Shown here: piece by piece, positions 53,164 through 63,075 of the stretch
How the letters are laid out: each line of letters opens with the position of its first letter
Numbering within the stretch: the first letter of the stretch is position 1
Assembly (NCBI GenBank): GCA_012103075.1
Contig: JAAVLQ010000001.1
Span: forward strand, 558,001-622,000
DNA from: Brucella cytisi
Lineage (GTDB): Bacteria; Pseudomonadota; Alphaproteobacteria; Rhizobiales; Rhizobiaceae
DNA: 64,000 bases
Reading direction: 5' to 3'
The notes under the pieces: model-generated
Seen by the model: the letters and a program-made list of their open reading frames with translations, nothing else
Told to the model about the DNA's origin: nothing
Databases searched by the model: none
Position numbers and translations under genes: made by a program

Positions 53164-53380
53164 AGTGAATACCGAAAATAAACCAGTCGTAGGAAGTAGC
53201 AGCTTTGAAGCCGGACGCAAATCGGCGGTTTGGTTTTAGGAAACAATCGGCGACAATATGCGGTTGAAAACGTTCTTCCCAAGGCCGGTAATCCTAAACG
53301 GGATTTCGCGATTAGGCGATTGCGTTCGGGATCTGAAGCAGCTATAAGGCCGCGCAACCGGTTGCTTCGGTTTGATTTGT

Positions 53381-53455
53381 TGGGGCGTAGCCAAGCGGTA
53401 AGGCAGCGGTTTTGGTACCGCCATTCCCCCGGTTCGAATCCGGGCGCCCCAGCCA
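53381..53455 (+). tRNA. tRNA-Gln (TTG anticodon), one base short in the anticodon loop
   Basis: The acceptor stem tggggcg/cgcccca, the D arm gcc-aagcggtaa-ggc, the T arm cccgg-ttcgaat-ccggg, the discriminator G and an encoded CCA are all present. The anticodon arm reads gcggt-tttggt-accgc, a six-base loop; one further T gives the normal seven-base loop with anticodon TTG. The variable region has one C more than expected. Both fit homopolymer miscounts. The AT-rich polysaccharide island starts immediately downstream, so this tRNA may be its insertion site. Confidence 0.92.
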
Positions 53456-54386
53456 TGCTCAAATGTTGAGACAAAAGCTTATTGACTTGTCTTGACCTTC
53501 TTAAGTGGAGGCTTGCTTTTCCTCGAACTCACCGGATGTGCGCTTAACTGTCACGCAGAGTTATGACAAATGTACGATCCACGTTGTGTGGTCTGTCCCG
53601 TGAATTCCAAACGGCAAGCTTCTTATAGCCGTCGGACATCAGTTCGTGATCAATGGCGACCGGGATGTTTTCTTGAGTGCCAAATCCTCCGATACGTCTG
53701 GGGCACGCTATGGTTTGCGCCAATCTACTGTCAGTTTCCTTCACTCAACTAGCGGGTTTCCGGTTGAGTTTTTCCGCTCATGTCGCCTGTCGCTGCAATT
53801 GTTAAACTGGTGGAAGATGCTAACAATCTCCACACTATTTACATGCGAGAATAGCTAGGCTTACAACGAAGAAAACTTGATGGATTGCACCTCAAATGCT
53901 TCTTACATTCTCCTGAAAGTCATGGAAGTTTGGGCGGGTATAAAGTGATGTCAGTCCTCACATGCTTCCACTGGGCAAGTCGAATTTAAGAAGGAACTAT
54001 CCGTTTTGCCGCGGCGCAACAACTGTCGATGACATTGTGCATTCCGTATTCGCACTTGCTCTTTGTATCCGTCAGCACGTCAAAGCCAACGGTCTACAAT
54101 CTCTATGGATAAAACTTGAAACACTACGTTTCTTGAACCGTATCGTCTTGGCCGGTATGAAAACAGATTTTAATCCAAGCTATCGAACGGTGGTTCGTCG
54201 TTTTCGTCGAACGGCAGCGGTGATAACGGATAGTTCCCGGAATTAGGCCCCAAAAGAGCCTTATTCAACCGTAACCAAAGAGTTGACTTAGGAGAGCTAT
54301 TTCTTCAATTACGCTATAACGCATTGACAAAAAATAATTCGAGAAGGTGGCAGCGTGACAAATAGAAGGTTGGCCCGGTTAAAATC
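53456..54386. other. 930-base AT-rich segment, no recognisable gene
   Basis: Between tRNA-Gln and the Wzm gene. Open stretches exist (about 53646-53858 and 53962-54246 on +, 53544-53744 on minus), but I recognise none. One + frame reads INGDRDVFLSAKSSDTSGAR and could be a decayed fragment. No integrase, IS end or direct repeat of the tRNA 3' end was found. Best described as island debris. Confidence 0.45.
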
Positions 54387-55236
54387 ATGAGTATCGACAT
54401 TTCGACAGCAAATGGGGCCCACGAGGTTGTGATCGCCGAGCCAACAAAGGGAGCTAAGGTCGCTCTTCGTGATATCTCGGAAGCTCTATCAAAGTATCGA
54501 TTAGCTTTGATATTCGGATGGCAGGATGTTGCGCAACGCTATCGTCGCTCCCGTGTAGGTGCTTTTTGGCTCACGTTGAACATGGCTGTGTTCATTAGTG
54601 CTCTTGGCTTAATTTTTGGAACGCTCTTTCAAAGCGAGATGCGCGTATTTCTGCCGTATCTTTTTGCAGGTGTAATTACCGGGGTTTTATTTCAACATGT
54701 CTGAATGATGGGTGTACAGCGTTCACTTCTTCTGAGGGAATAATTCTGCAAGTAAGAATGCCCTTGTTCACCCACGTTATGCGTACAGTTTGGAGAAACG
54801 TGATAATCTTTGCCCATAATATTGTTATTTTCCCTATTCTTATTCTTATTCTAGGAAAGACAATCAGTCTAAATATACTTTGGGTAATTCCGGATTTTTT
54901 CTGTTATGCCTGAATTTATCATGGATGATGCTCATTCTGGCGGTTCTCTGCGCGAGATTTCGCGATATGACGCAAGTGGTAACAAATATTCTGCAAGTGT
55001 TGTTCTATGCGACGCCGATTATGTGGATGGTCAAAACATTGCCGGAACACGTTTCTCGAGCGTTTATTGAGCTGAACCCATTTTATCACTTTGTTGAACT
55101 AGTAAGGGCTCCGTTATTTGGCTCTCCGCCATCCCTGCTTGATTGGACCTTCGGTTTCGCTTGCGCGATAATTGGTTGGGTCGTTGCTGTTCTATTCTTC
55201 GGGCGGTATCGTTGGCGCGTAGCGTATTGGTTGTAG
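54387..55236 (+). CDS. polysaccharide ABC transporter permease (Wzm-like), two frameshifts
   Basis: An ABC-2 type permease of about 284 residues with six membrane helices that exports lipid-linked O-antigen or capsule. Typical features are YRLALIFGWQDVAQRYRRSR near the N-terminus and the helices GFFLLCLNLSWMMLILAVLC and VLFYATPIMWMVKTLPEH, ending FFGRYRWRVAYWL. Breaks lie near 54700 (before a LQVRMPLFTHV segment) and near 54890 (T run; VIPGFF). It is followed after two bases by the ATPase gene; together they are the exporter. Confidence 0.88.
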
Positions 55237-55238
55237 AA

Positions 55239-55981
55239 ATGAGTTTAATTCAACTTCAGAATGTTAGTGTCGAATTCCCGATTTACAATTCGACAAGCCG
55301 CTCGCTTAAAACAGAGTTCTTAGCATTGCGACTGGTGGAAAAATTGAAAGGCGCAGTGACCGTCTGGTAATTGTCCGTGGTCTCGACGATGTTTCCCTGA
55401 CTTTTAGGGATGGAGATCGGGTCGGATTGATTGGCCATAATGGATCGGGAAAAACCACCTTGCTCCGTGTTTTGTCGGGCATTTATACGCCGACACACGG
55501 GAGTTCAGTCATCAACGGACATTGTGTGTCGCTGATCAATATTAATCTCGGGATAGATCCAGATGCGACGGGACGAGAAAATATTCGCCTGCGCTCTGCA
55601 ATGATGGGTATGCTGCCTGAGGAGATTGCTGAAAAATTTGATCAGATTGCTGAATTTTCGGGACTTGGAGAGTTCTTGGATGTTCCGTTCCGTACTTACT
55701 CGTCCGGTATGCAGTTAAGATTGGCATTTGCGACGTCAACGGCTGTTCGGCCTGAAATCCTGATTATGGACGAATGGCTTTCGACCGGTGATGAGAATTT
55801 TAAAGAACGTGCAAATGAGCGTATGCGTGAGCTCGTCGACTCTACAAAAATCCTCGTTCTCGCGAGCCATTCAAAAGATCTGATGAAGAAGAACTGCAAC
55901 AGAATAATCTGGCTTGAACATGGGCGAGTCAAAATGGACGGTCCGCCCGATGAGGTGCTGGCGACTTATTTTGGCGGATGA
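55239..55981 (+). CDS. polysaccharide ABC transporter ATPase (Wzt-like, no C-terminal binding domain), one frameshift
   Basis: An ATP-binding subunit of about 247 residues. Walker A is GHNGSGKTT, the Q/His-loop region includes TATGREN-like DATGRENIRLRSAMM, the ABC signature is YSSGM, Walker B is ILIMDE, and the switch histidine is in LASHS. It ends right after the nucleotide-binding fold (LATYFGG), so it lacks the C-terminal carbohydrate-binding domain of Wzt proteins that recognise capped chains. The break near 55365 joins LKGA to RLVIVRGLDDVSLTF. Export is therefore probably not strictly coupled to a terminal cap through Wzt. Confidence 0.9.
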
Positions 55982-56095
55982 AGCAAGTTAACCTGTAGTC
56001 TCTAGGAAAGTCGTGGGGAATGCACGGCTTGAGAAGCCAACAGTCATATTGGATCCTCTCCAGTACGCGACTTTATCGTTACTATTGTAAGGTTA

Positions 56096-57788
56096 TTGAA
56101 CAATCATGCTAAAATTCGCCAGCCGCTTTTTAGGCAGTTGACCAACGCGCTACGCTATTTGGCCAAAGGGGATGTTTCAGGGCTGTTAAACCGCCTGAAA
56201 TGGTACGGGCGTGAACATAATTATGTGAAACTGCGTAGACGGCTCGCGCGCGGAAATGGCATTGTCTGGGGAATTCTTTGCACACCGCACACCCTTTTAT
56301 CGCGCGGGCAATATCCAATCGCTTAGCAAATCACGGGATTGAGAGTGAAATAGTAACAGGCCCGATGAAGAGCTTCGATCATGACTTTTATATCGTCCTA
56401 TGCGCACAGATGTTCGGGCGGCTTCCGCCGGCAAATAAACGTATCGTATTTCAGCTCGAGCAATCGGTGAGTTCAAGATGGTTCACGCCGAAATATATGA
56501 AGGTTCTCACAGAGTCTTTAGGGGTTCTTGAATATTCATTAACGAATATCGATTTTCTGGCCAAGAATGGAATCAATTATCCAAAAGTACATTATCTGCC
56601 TATCGGCGCTTCGCCAGATGGGTTTATTAAAGACAATGCAAAGCCTAAGAAATATGATTTTGTTTTTATGGCGATAGTTCAAGCAGCGAAAGACGACGTA
56701 GGTTCCTAGAGAAACTCCGGGAAAAATATAACGTAAAAATATGCAGCGATTTGTTTGGAAGTGAACTCTATACCATTATACAAGAATCCAAAGTTGTTAT
56801 AAATATACATTACTATGAAGGCGCATTGTTGGAAATGCCTAGAGTATGCGAGTGCATTTCTCTGGGCGTTCCCGTCCTCTCCGAAGGAGCAGCCGATCAG
56901 GATGAATATCCTGAACTAGAGGGTGCCGTGCAATTCTTCGATGAAGGGTCAATCGATAGCATGATGGTGTGTGCTTCGAGGATGATTAACAATCTTGATA
57001 GCATAAATAAAACACTTGAAACGGCTGTTTCAATCAGTACCGCACGTTTCAATTTTATGATGGACCGCTTTCTGGTGGCGATTGGAGTTGTTCCAGCCAA
57101 TATTATTCTAGAACGTCCGATATATGTAGCCCAAAAAGTGATTTTTTCGCTCTTTCGTTGCCGGAAACAATAGAACGGCGCAAGAGCATTGCTCAGTCTC
57201 TGCCAGATGGTTGTGAACTGTTTGACGGGATTCGCCACAGCTCGGGTTGGATCGGCTGTGGAGGTAGTTTTAATGCTTTATCACGCTATGCAGTTGCGAA
57301 TGCAGTAGACAGATTGGTCGTCATTGAAGATGACGTAGAGCTACCGCCAAATTTCAACAGCCTCCTACGCGAGATTAATAAGTATCTTGATGCGCGTCGA
57401 TCAGGTTGGGATATATTCTCAGGCTTGATGGCTGACATTCATCCAAATGCGAAGATCATCTCTGTTGAGCAATTTGATGGTCGCACTTATGTAACTATCG
57501 ACAAGATGACTAGCACTGTATTCAATATATACAATGAAAGTGCTTTAAAAAGTATTGTCGCAATGGGATCCACTTAATACCGATGCTATCACAAATACGG
57601 TCGACAGATACCTCGAGCGGCAGGAAAATCTCCGAGTGGTTGTAACTGTACCATTTATAGCTGGTCACAAGGAAGATGCAACGTCGACATTATGGGGGTT
57701 TGAAAACGAGCGTTACGCCCCGATGATCGCAGAAGCACAGCGGAAGATTGAATCTCTGGTTCAAGAGTGGCGGCTTGCTAATCCGTAG
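56096..57788 (+). CDS. two-part glycosyltransferase (CgeB/GT1-like plus GT25-like), four frameshifts
   Basis: About 564 residues once repaired. The first 350 residues contain VWGILCTPHTLFIARAISN, ANKRIVFQLEQSVSSRWF, EYSLTNIDFLAKNGI and a C-terminal INIHYYEGALLEMPRVCECI, the pattern of CgeB-like or GT1-type glycosyltransferases. The second part starts LPETIERRKSIAQSLPDG and has VDRLVVIEDDVELPPNF, a GT25-type catalytic region. Breaks lie near 56297 (T run), 56668 (T run), 57152 and 57563. I infer one polypeptide because single-base repairs keep all pieces in one frame; two separate genes remain possible. A TTG start is used. Confidence 0.7.
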
Positions 57789-57836
57789 GTGTAGACTAAT
57801 TAACGAATTGAATTATTTATAGAATTAAGGTGCTCT

Positions 57837-58001
57837 TTGGCTGAAAGCGATTTTCAGTTTCATGCGGAATGCCCAATGTTGTATTTCAGACGTCTTGAGA
57901 GCGGCTCGCAGCAAATCGGTCTTAAGGATTGGTCACGTTTGACAGACAAAGGCCTTTCAATTACTCCAACCATAGATTCGAGGAGATCGACGCTTGTCTA
58001 A
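57837..58001 (+). CDS. candidate 54-residue protein
   Basis: A short frame from a TTG (aagg seven bases upstream) to a TAA, overlapping the epimerase start by eight bases. The product begins MAESDFQFHAECPMLYFRRL and continues QQIGLKDWSRLTDKGLSITP. It has no recognised family. It fills the gap between two glycan genes without a stop and could be a real small gene or the remnant of a larger one. Confidence 0.35.
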   Translation: MAESDFQFHAECPMLYFRRLESGSQQIGLKDWSRLTDKGLSITPTIDSRRSTLV

Positions 58002-58905
58002 GCAAAGAGTATTGGTGCTGGGTGGCGGTGGCTTTGTAGGTGCGCATCTATGCAATGCAATCAACTATTAAGGGCTGGTTACAAGGTGCGCTCGTTCGGA
58101 AGAACAGCTGCAACTTCATTGCATGCTGATATCGAATTCCTGCGCGGCGATTTTTCTGACGTAGAGCAAATCAAACGAGCACTCGTCGGTCAGGAATATG
58201 TTTATCATTTAATTCACGGAACTAATCCCCGGAAGTAAATTCCGATATAACGGGAGATCTTATTAGAACTATTCATCCTACTATTTCGTTATTAGATCAG
58301 TGCGCAGAAGCTAATGTGAAAAAAAGTTATCTTCGTAAGTTCTGGTGGTACTGTATATGGTGATAATGGTATGGTGGCTTCCCGCGAGAATGATCCTACA
58401 ATACCAATGAATGCTTATGGTGCGCATAAGTTGCTAATTGAGAACTATCTTAGAGTGTTCTCATATGCCGTGCAGCAAGATTATTTGATTCTGCGGTTAT
58501 CAAATCCCTATGGGCCATTACAATCAGTGACAAAAGGCGTTGGGCTAATAGCCGCTGTGATTGATGCCATAAAAATGGTCGTGCCGTCGATGTTTATGGA
58601 GATGGTGAAACGCAGCGAGATTACATTTACATCGGAGATGTGGTTCGCGCGATGGAGTACGCGATAGCTTATGAAGGCAACCATAAAATTTTCAACATAG
58701 GTAGTGGGGAGGGAAGAGTGTTAATGAAATTATTTCTTTTTGTCGAACATGCGATGGGCATGAAAGCGAAAAAAACCCGCTTCCGGTAGAATTTTTGATG
58801 TCAGAAAAAGTATTCTTGATATATCGTTGGTAAGAAAATGAATTAGACTGGCATCCCAATGTTGATCTGAGAGATGGCATAAATCGTACGGTAAGTAGTC
58901 TGTAG
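57994..58905 (+). CDS. NAD-dependent epimerase/dehydratase, several frameshifts
   Basis: A nucleotide-sugar epimerase of the extended SDR family, about 304 residues. It starts at a TTG behind gaggag (LSKQRVLVLGGGGFVGAHLC, the NAD motif). Further pieces: DIEFLRGDFSDVEQIKRAL, VIFVSSGGTVYGDNGM, the catalytic YGAHK, LRLSNPYGP, a GDGETQRDYIYIGDVVRAM-like segment and the end NVDLRDGINRTVSSL. Breaks lie near 58055, 58230, 58320, 58590, 58715 and 58795. It resembles UDP-glucose 4-epimerases; the product is not certain. It belongs to the AT-rich island and would supply a sugar donor. Confidence 0.75.
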
Positions 58906-58934
58906 TATACTATGTGAGTTTGGATGGTTATTTT

Positions 58935-61806
58935 ATGCCAGCACCAGAAAAAGTCGATCAAAGGTCTTGCCAAGATTTCAGTATATTGCCGCCCTATATA
59001 TCAACTCCACAATGGAATTTTGGGGTAAACGCGCAAGCCCGTGCGTTGAACGATATATATTCGATGAGAGTTTGAATGCAGATGTTGTATGGCAACCGGA
59101 TACATATCATTCTGCCATGAAGTATGCCTGCGCTTCTGGTGCAAAGCGGATAATAGACATTGGTTGTGGCAATGCTCTAAATCTGAAGAGTCTTTTTGCA
59201 GATAGCGAATTTGAGGTTATTGCTGTTGATTTTTGCGGGTCGTTGATAGCTGCTAAGAAGAACTATTCCACAGCAACCCACGTTGAGTGCGACCTGACAT
59301 CGTGGAGCGAATTATTGGCAGTGGCCGAAAAATATCGCGATGGCGTCCCAACTGTAATTTTATGTGGTGAGGTAATTGAAAAACTATCCGACCCACGCCC
59401 ATTATTGGCATTCATTCGGTTGTTGTTGGCTGGATTCGCCAGTAATCGATGCTTCTTATCTACACCAGATCGTTTAAAGTTGGGGTATCATACCCCGACA
59501 AGCAAGCCAGCTAATCCAGCACACATTCGAGAATGGACCAGCGAAGAACTAGGCACCTATTAACGGCTTCAGGGTTTTACGTAGCGCAGATGGATAATAT
59601 CCGCGCAAATGTACATGACGATCAAGCCAGTATAATCCTAGTGGAATGTTCGTTTGAGGAGTCGTCATATCGAGAAGCGTTAGCACGAAGTGGTATCGTG
59701 TCTAAAAATGTATCATCTGTTATGATCACGACTGAATATCCCGGATTAGTCGCGAGCGGTGGTATCGGGACTTTTGTGGCAGACTGGCATCGTTCAAATG
59801 ATAGTTCGGTCGTACTCACCACTTTCGAGTTTGACAGGAAGAGAAAATTAGAGAGCGACGTCGTTTTCGGTCCGTCAGATGTGGTTGATGTATCGAGAAT
59901 CGATGACATAGGAACTGCGGATGTAATGCTGCAGGCCGTCACACAGTTGCTTTTATGTGTCCTGATCTCAAGGAAATACACTTCCAAGAGTACTTGGGTA
60001 TTGGGGTGCGTATCGCGCAAGCCAAAAAGGCAGGATTCTTCCTGATACATTCACAATCGTCACCCATTGTCATGGCAACCAGCACTATCTGGAAAATGCA
60101 AACCAAGCTTGGTCAGGGGTAGATGCTCAAGCATACGCTGTAAAGGAAAAGGTTTGTATTGAGCTGAGCGATCAAGTCGTCTTCCCTTCGGTTTTTTACG
60201 CGAGCTTTATAGTCAAACAGGAATTATCATCGATGAAAATAAGGTGCTGATGTGCCCTTATCGTTACACTAACATCAATGCCGATAACTTAAAGTTTTCC
60301 AATATAAGACGCATAGTTTTCATAGGGAAGTTCATGCCGATGAAAGGATTCGATCTTTTTGTGAAGCTTTTGATAATAGTCTTTGTAACGACCTCAAAGC
60401 CAAAGGTATCGAGGAGGTCACACTTATCGGACGTGGAGCTGTTGGAGGCTATGTCAACCGGGCGGTTGTTAAACGTCATTTTAAATTGACGGTGCATACG
60501 GAGTTTGATCTTGCAGAACTTGTTTCGTACATAAGGGAACATAGATCCGATAGCTTGTTTGTTGAGCCATATCGCGGTGATAATTTCCCCTCGCGGTTTA
60601 TGATGTTGTCGGCAATGGTGGTTTGCTTCTGGCCGGGCATGGAGGGGGCATTCCGGAGATGTTCCAAGCTGAGGTTTGGCGGGAGTGTCTAGCTGATCTC
60701 TCGATAGAATCGCTACGTTACAAAATTCGTGAATTGGTCGATTGGGACAGCGGCAAAAGAGCCGTATCGCCGCTGAACTTATTGACGATCTGCACCGAAA
60801 TAATGATGTGGTCAGCACCATTAAGTATGCGAAAGCCGATAAAACCGAAGGCGAGTTTCTCAGTTCAACGGTGATGATTCCATTCTATAATACTAATATT
60901 GCTGAGTTTATTGATTTGCTGAAGTCGCTAAATCAGCAGTCTCTTCATCCAACCGAAATTATCATCGTAAATGATGCGTCTGAATATAAAAGTCGCACAG
61001 AGATGGTGGAAGCCGCTCAAAAACACCTAGATATACCGTTTAGGATCATTGAACACCCCTACAATCGCGGGCTGGCAGGCGCAAGAAATACGGCTTTGGC
61101 CGCTTGTAGAACGGACCTCATATTGAACGCTGACTCTGATGATATCCCACTAAATGACTGGGTTAAGACAATAGTTACTGCGTTAAGCCGTGATCCACTA
61201 GCTGCTGCGGCAGTTCCATATCTGGCGGCCTTCGATGCTGGCACTGACTTCAACCAATACCTAACGAAGGGACAATATATATACCGTCCCCTTGGAGATG
61301 GGTTCGTTACTTCTCAGGTGCAAAACGACCTAGGTCATGCAAACTCCGGCTACAGGGTTTCTCATGCTAAAGGTCTGGGCGGATGGAACGCTACAACGAA
61401 AGCGAAATATGAGGACTGGGCATTCTATCTCAACGTCATAGCCAATGGTTTTCGTATTGCCATTATCCCGAAAGCAACTTGCCTTTATCGTGTTAGAAAA
61501 AATTCGATGGCAAGAACGTATTCGGAGTGGCCGGGTCAAGTGCGCCTCTATCAAACGACGACGAATGGTCTATCTAGATTCGAGTCCCTTCAATTGCAGC
61601 GCTTATGTCGCATGACTTCCAGCGCTGACGGACTTAGTGAGTTGCAGGGGCGATTGACTACTTTAGAGAGCCGAAAACTGTTTAGACTAACGAATGCGCT
61701 TGCTGCGCGATTAAGACAAGCACCCCGACTTTATTTGGTTTTGCGCAAGGTGGCCGGCATCTCGCGAAATGTTGTTAGTCGGATAAGACTAGCGTTACGG
61801 TCTTGA
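58935..61806 (+). CDS. methyltransferase - GT4-like - GT2 multidomain glycan protein, frameshifted
   Basis: About 957 residues if one polypeptide. Part 1 (to about 59690): class I methyltransferase with RIIDIGCGNALNLKSLF and a VILCGEVIEKLSDPRPLL segment. Part 2 (59715-60780): GT4/GT5-like transferase, MITTEYPGLVASGGIGTFV, VFIGKFMPMKGFDLFV, LIGRGAVGGYVN, SLFVEPYRGDNFP and GHGGGIPEMF. Part 3 (60860-61806): GT2 transferase, TVMIPFYNTNIAEFIDLLKS, IIIVNDASEYKS, NADSDD as DXD-like motif, KYEDWAFYLNV. Breaks near 58975, 59560, 59950, 60205, 60375, 60590 and 60770 are single-base; no convincing stop or new ribosome binding site separates the parts. It would extend and perhaps methyl-cap the exported glycan. 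Confidence 0.68.
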
Positions 61807-61935
61807 ATGCAGCCTCTCATGTTCGTTACTTCAATCCAACAAATGTCGAATTGGCCGTAACTGGTCGTGAGCGCGGATTTCTGCGTACCTTCTGAAGCGA
61901 ACTGCTCTCAGACCAGAGGTGTCCGCCAACCTAGG

Positions 61936-62214
61936 GTAACGGCCCGATTGTTACCGTGGAGAATATGTCTTGACGCGGGCGACGATCTCTTCGTCATCGA
62001 CAAAGCATTCGAGGAATTCTTGCCATTTTGCGGCTGATTTGCGTGCGTCGGCCAGCAACTGTCTGAGTTCATCGATGCCGTCGTCCGTCAAAGCGGAAGT
62101 GGTTTGATCGTCGCCGGTTACGACGGTGATGATATTGCCATAGGTCAGGTTGTCGTCATTGTAGATGATCGCTTGAAGAAGATCGACATCCTCGTAACGG
62201 CCCGATTGCTACCG
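61936..62214. repeat. 20-base direct repeat bracketing a coding fragment
   Basis: gtaacggcccgattg(t/c)taccg occurs at 61936-61956 and 62194-62214, identical except for one base. Each copy is itself partly palindromic (ggtaac/gttacc in the first copy). They may be ends of IS66-type elements or of a miniature element, or a duplication made by insertion. Confidence 0.6.
61951..62208 (-). pseudogene. decayed or partial coding fragment beside IS66
   Basis: An open minus-strand frame of 85 codons without a usable start. It reads YEDVDLLQAIIYNDDNLTYG, then NIITVVTGDDQTTSALTDDG and IDELRQLLADARKSAAKWQE, ending FVDDEEIVARVKTYSPR before TAA. The composition and residue pattern look like a genuine acidic protein C-terminus. 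I do not know the family; it may be the passenger ORF of an IS66-type element or the 3' end of an interrupted gene. Confidence 0.5.
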
Positions 62215-62240
62215 CCTGTTGAAGCAAGACCTCGTGACGT

Positions 62241-62278
62241 AAGACACGTCTTTAGCGACGTCATTAATGACGTGTCTT
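62241..62278. promoter_or_regulatory. nested palindrome before tnpA
   Basis: Outer arms aagacacgtc (62241-62250) and gacgtgtctt (62269-62278) are perfect. A second perfect 16-base palindrome acgtcattaatgacgt (62258-62273) overlaps the right arm, so two alternative folds exist. It lies 17 bases before the tnpA start, within the IS66 5' region, and could limit transcription or translation of the transposition genes. Confidence 0.6.
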
Positions 62279-62294
62279 GAGATTGAGGTATACG

Positions 62295-62669
62295 ATGAGG
62301 ATGGAGATACTGGGCCACGAACGCCGACGTCGGTGGCGGACCGAAGAGAAGCTTGCGATAGTCAATTCGGTTGGGGTTGATGGGGCGACAGTCACAGAAG
62401 TTGCGCTATGTCACGATGTATCGCGGCAGCAGATTTATATGTGGCGTAGCGAGTTGAAGAGGAAGGGACTTCTGCCTCCCTCGCCGGAGCCCTTGTTTCT
62501 TCCCGTTGACATGACTGCCGCTCTGCCCGGCTCTGAGGCGAACAGTTCCGTCGATGCTTCATCCTCGATGGTTGAATTGCACTTGCGCTGCGGCCGTCGT
62601 CTTTGTTTTGGCAGCCGAGTGGAAGGCGCAGTGCTGACGCGGCTCATCCGGGCGGTGGAACAGGCATGA
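62295..62669 (+). CDS. tnpA: IS66 family accessory protein TnpA
   Basis: The first ORF of IS66-type elements, 124 residues from ATG 62295 (MRMEILGHERRRRWRTEEKL), which has gagg eight bases upstream. An N-terminal helix-turn-helix is visible: WRTEEKLAIVNSVGVDGATV, then SRQQIYMWRSELKRKG. The C-terminal part (MVELHLRCGRRLCFGSRVEG) is typical of the group. Its stop overlaps the tnpB start (ATGA), the standard coupling of IS66 elements. Frame intact. Confidence 0.93.
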   Translation: MRMEILGHERRRRWRTEEKLAIVNSVGVDGATVTEVALCHDVSRQQIYMWRSELKRKGLLPPSPEPLFLPVDMTAALPGSEANSSVDASSSMVELHLRCGRRLCFGSRVEGAVLTRLIRAVEQA

Positions 62670-63011
62670 TTGGACCGGGCACCGGCGTACGGGTTTACCT
62701 TGCCTGCGGCGTCACAGATATGAGGAAGGGCATTGAGGGCCTTTCGATGTTGGCACAGGATGTCTTGCGTCAGAAGCCGACAGGTGGAGCTGTCTTCGCC
62801 TTTCGCGGGCGACGTGGCGATCGGGTGAAGCTGCTGTATTTTGATGGCCGGGATTTTGCCTTTACTATAAAATTCTGCAGAAAGGCCGTTTCCCCGGCCT
62901 TCAGCGGCCGATGGGACAGCTCGACTGACAGCAGCGCAACTGGCGATGCTATGGGAAGGAATAGACTGGAGACGTCCGGACTGGGGTGCTCCGCCGGCAC
63001 GTGTCGGTTGA
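62666..63011 (+). CDS. tnpB: IS66 family accessory protein TnpB, two frameshifts
   Basis: The second IS66 ORF, about 115 residues. The N-terminus contains VRVYLACGVTDMRKGIEGLS and GGAVFAFRGRRGDRVKLLYF, the TnpB signature. The frame is lost near 62852, where ggccgggattttg reads in place of ggccagggattttg (an A lost from CCAGG; restores GFCLYYKILQKGRFP). It is lost again near 62893 (C run), after which RPSAADGTARLTAAQLAML and WRRPDWGAPPARVG lead to the stop at 63009. I regard it as an intact gene with consensus errors. Confidence 0.88.
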
Positions 63012-63075
63012 TTTTATCTTACTGAAACTACTTGTTTTTTATGGCGTTCTGTCCTGATTTATGCTAGTCAGGATC

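Larger units (their letters stand above)
61807..62294. other. island/IS66 junction region
   Basis: Contains two copies of gtaacggcccgattg(t/c)taccg at 61936-61956 and 62194-62214, a decayed minus-strand coding fragment between them (61951-62208), and the nested palindrome before tnpA at 62241-62278. No other gene is seen. Confidence 0.6.

Noticed and set aside
53456..54386. Integrase or prophage remnant beside tRNA-Gln
   Set aside because: No frame in this segment resembles a recombinase and no copy of the tRNA 3' end was seen at the other end of the island.
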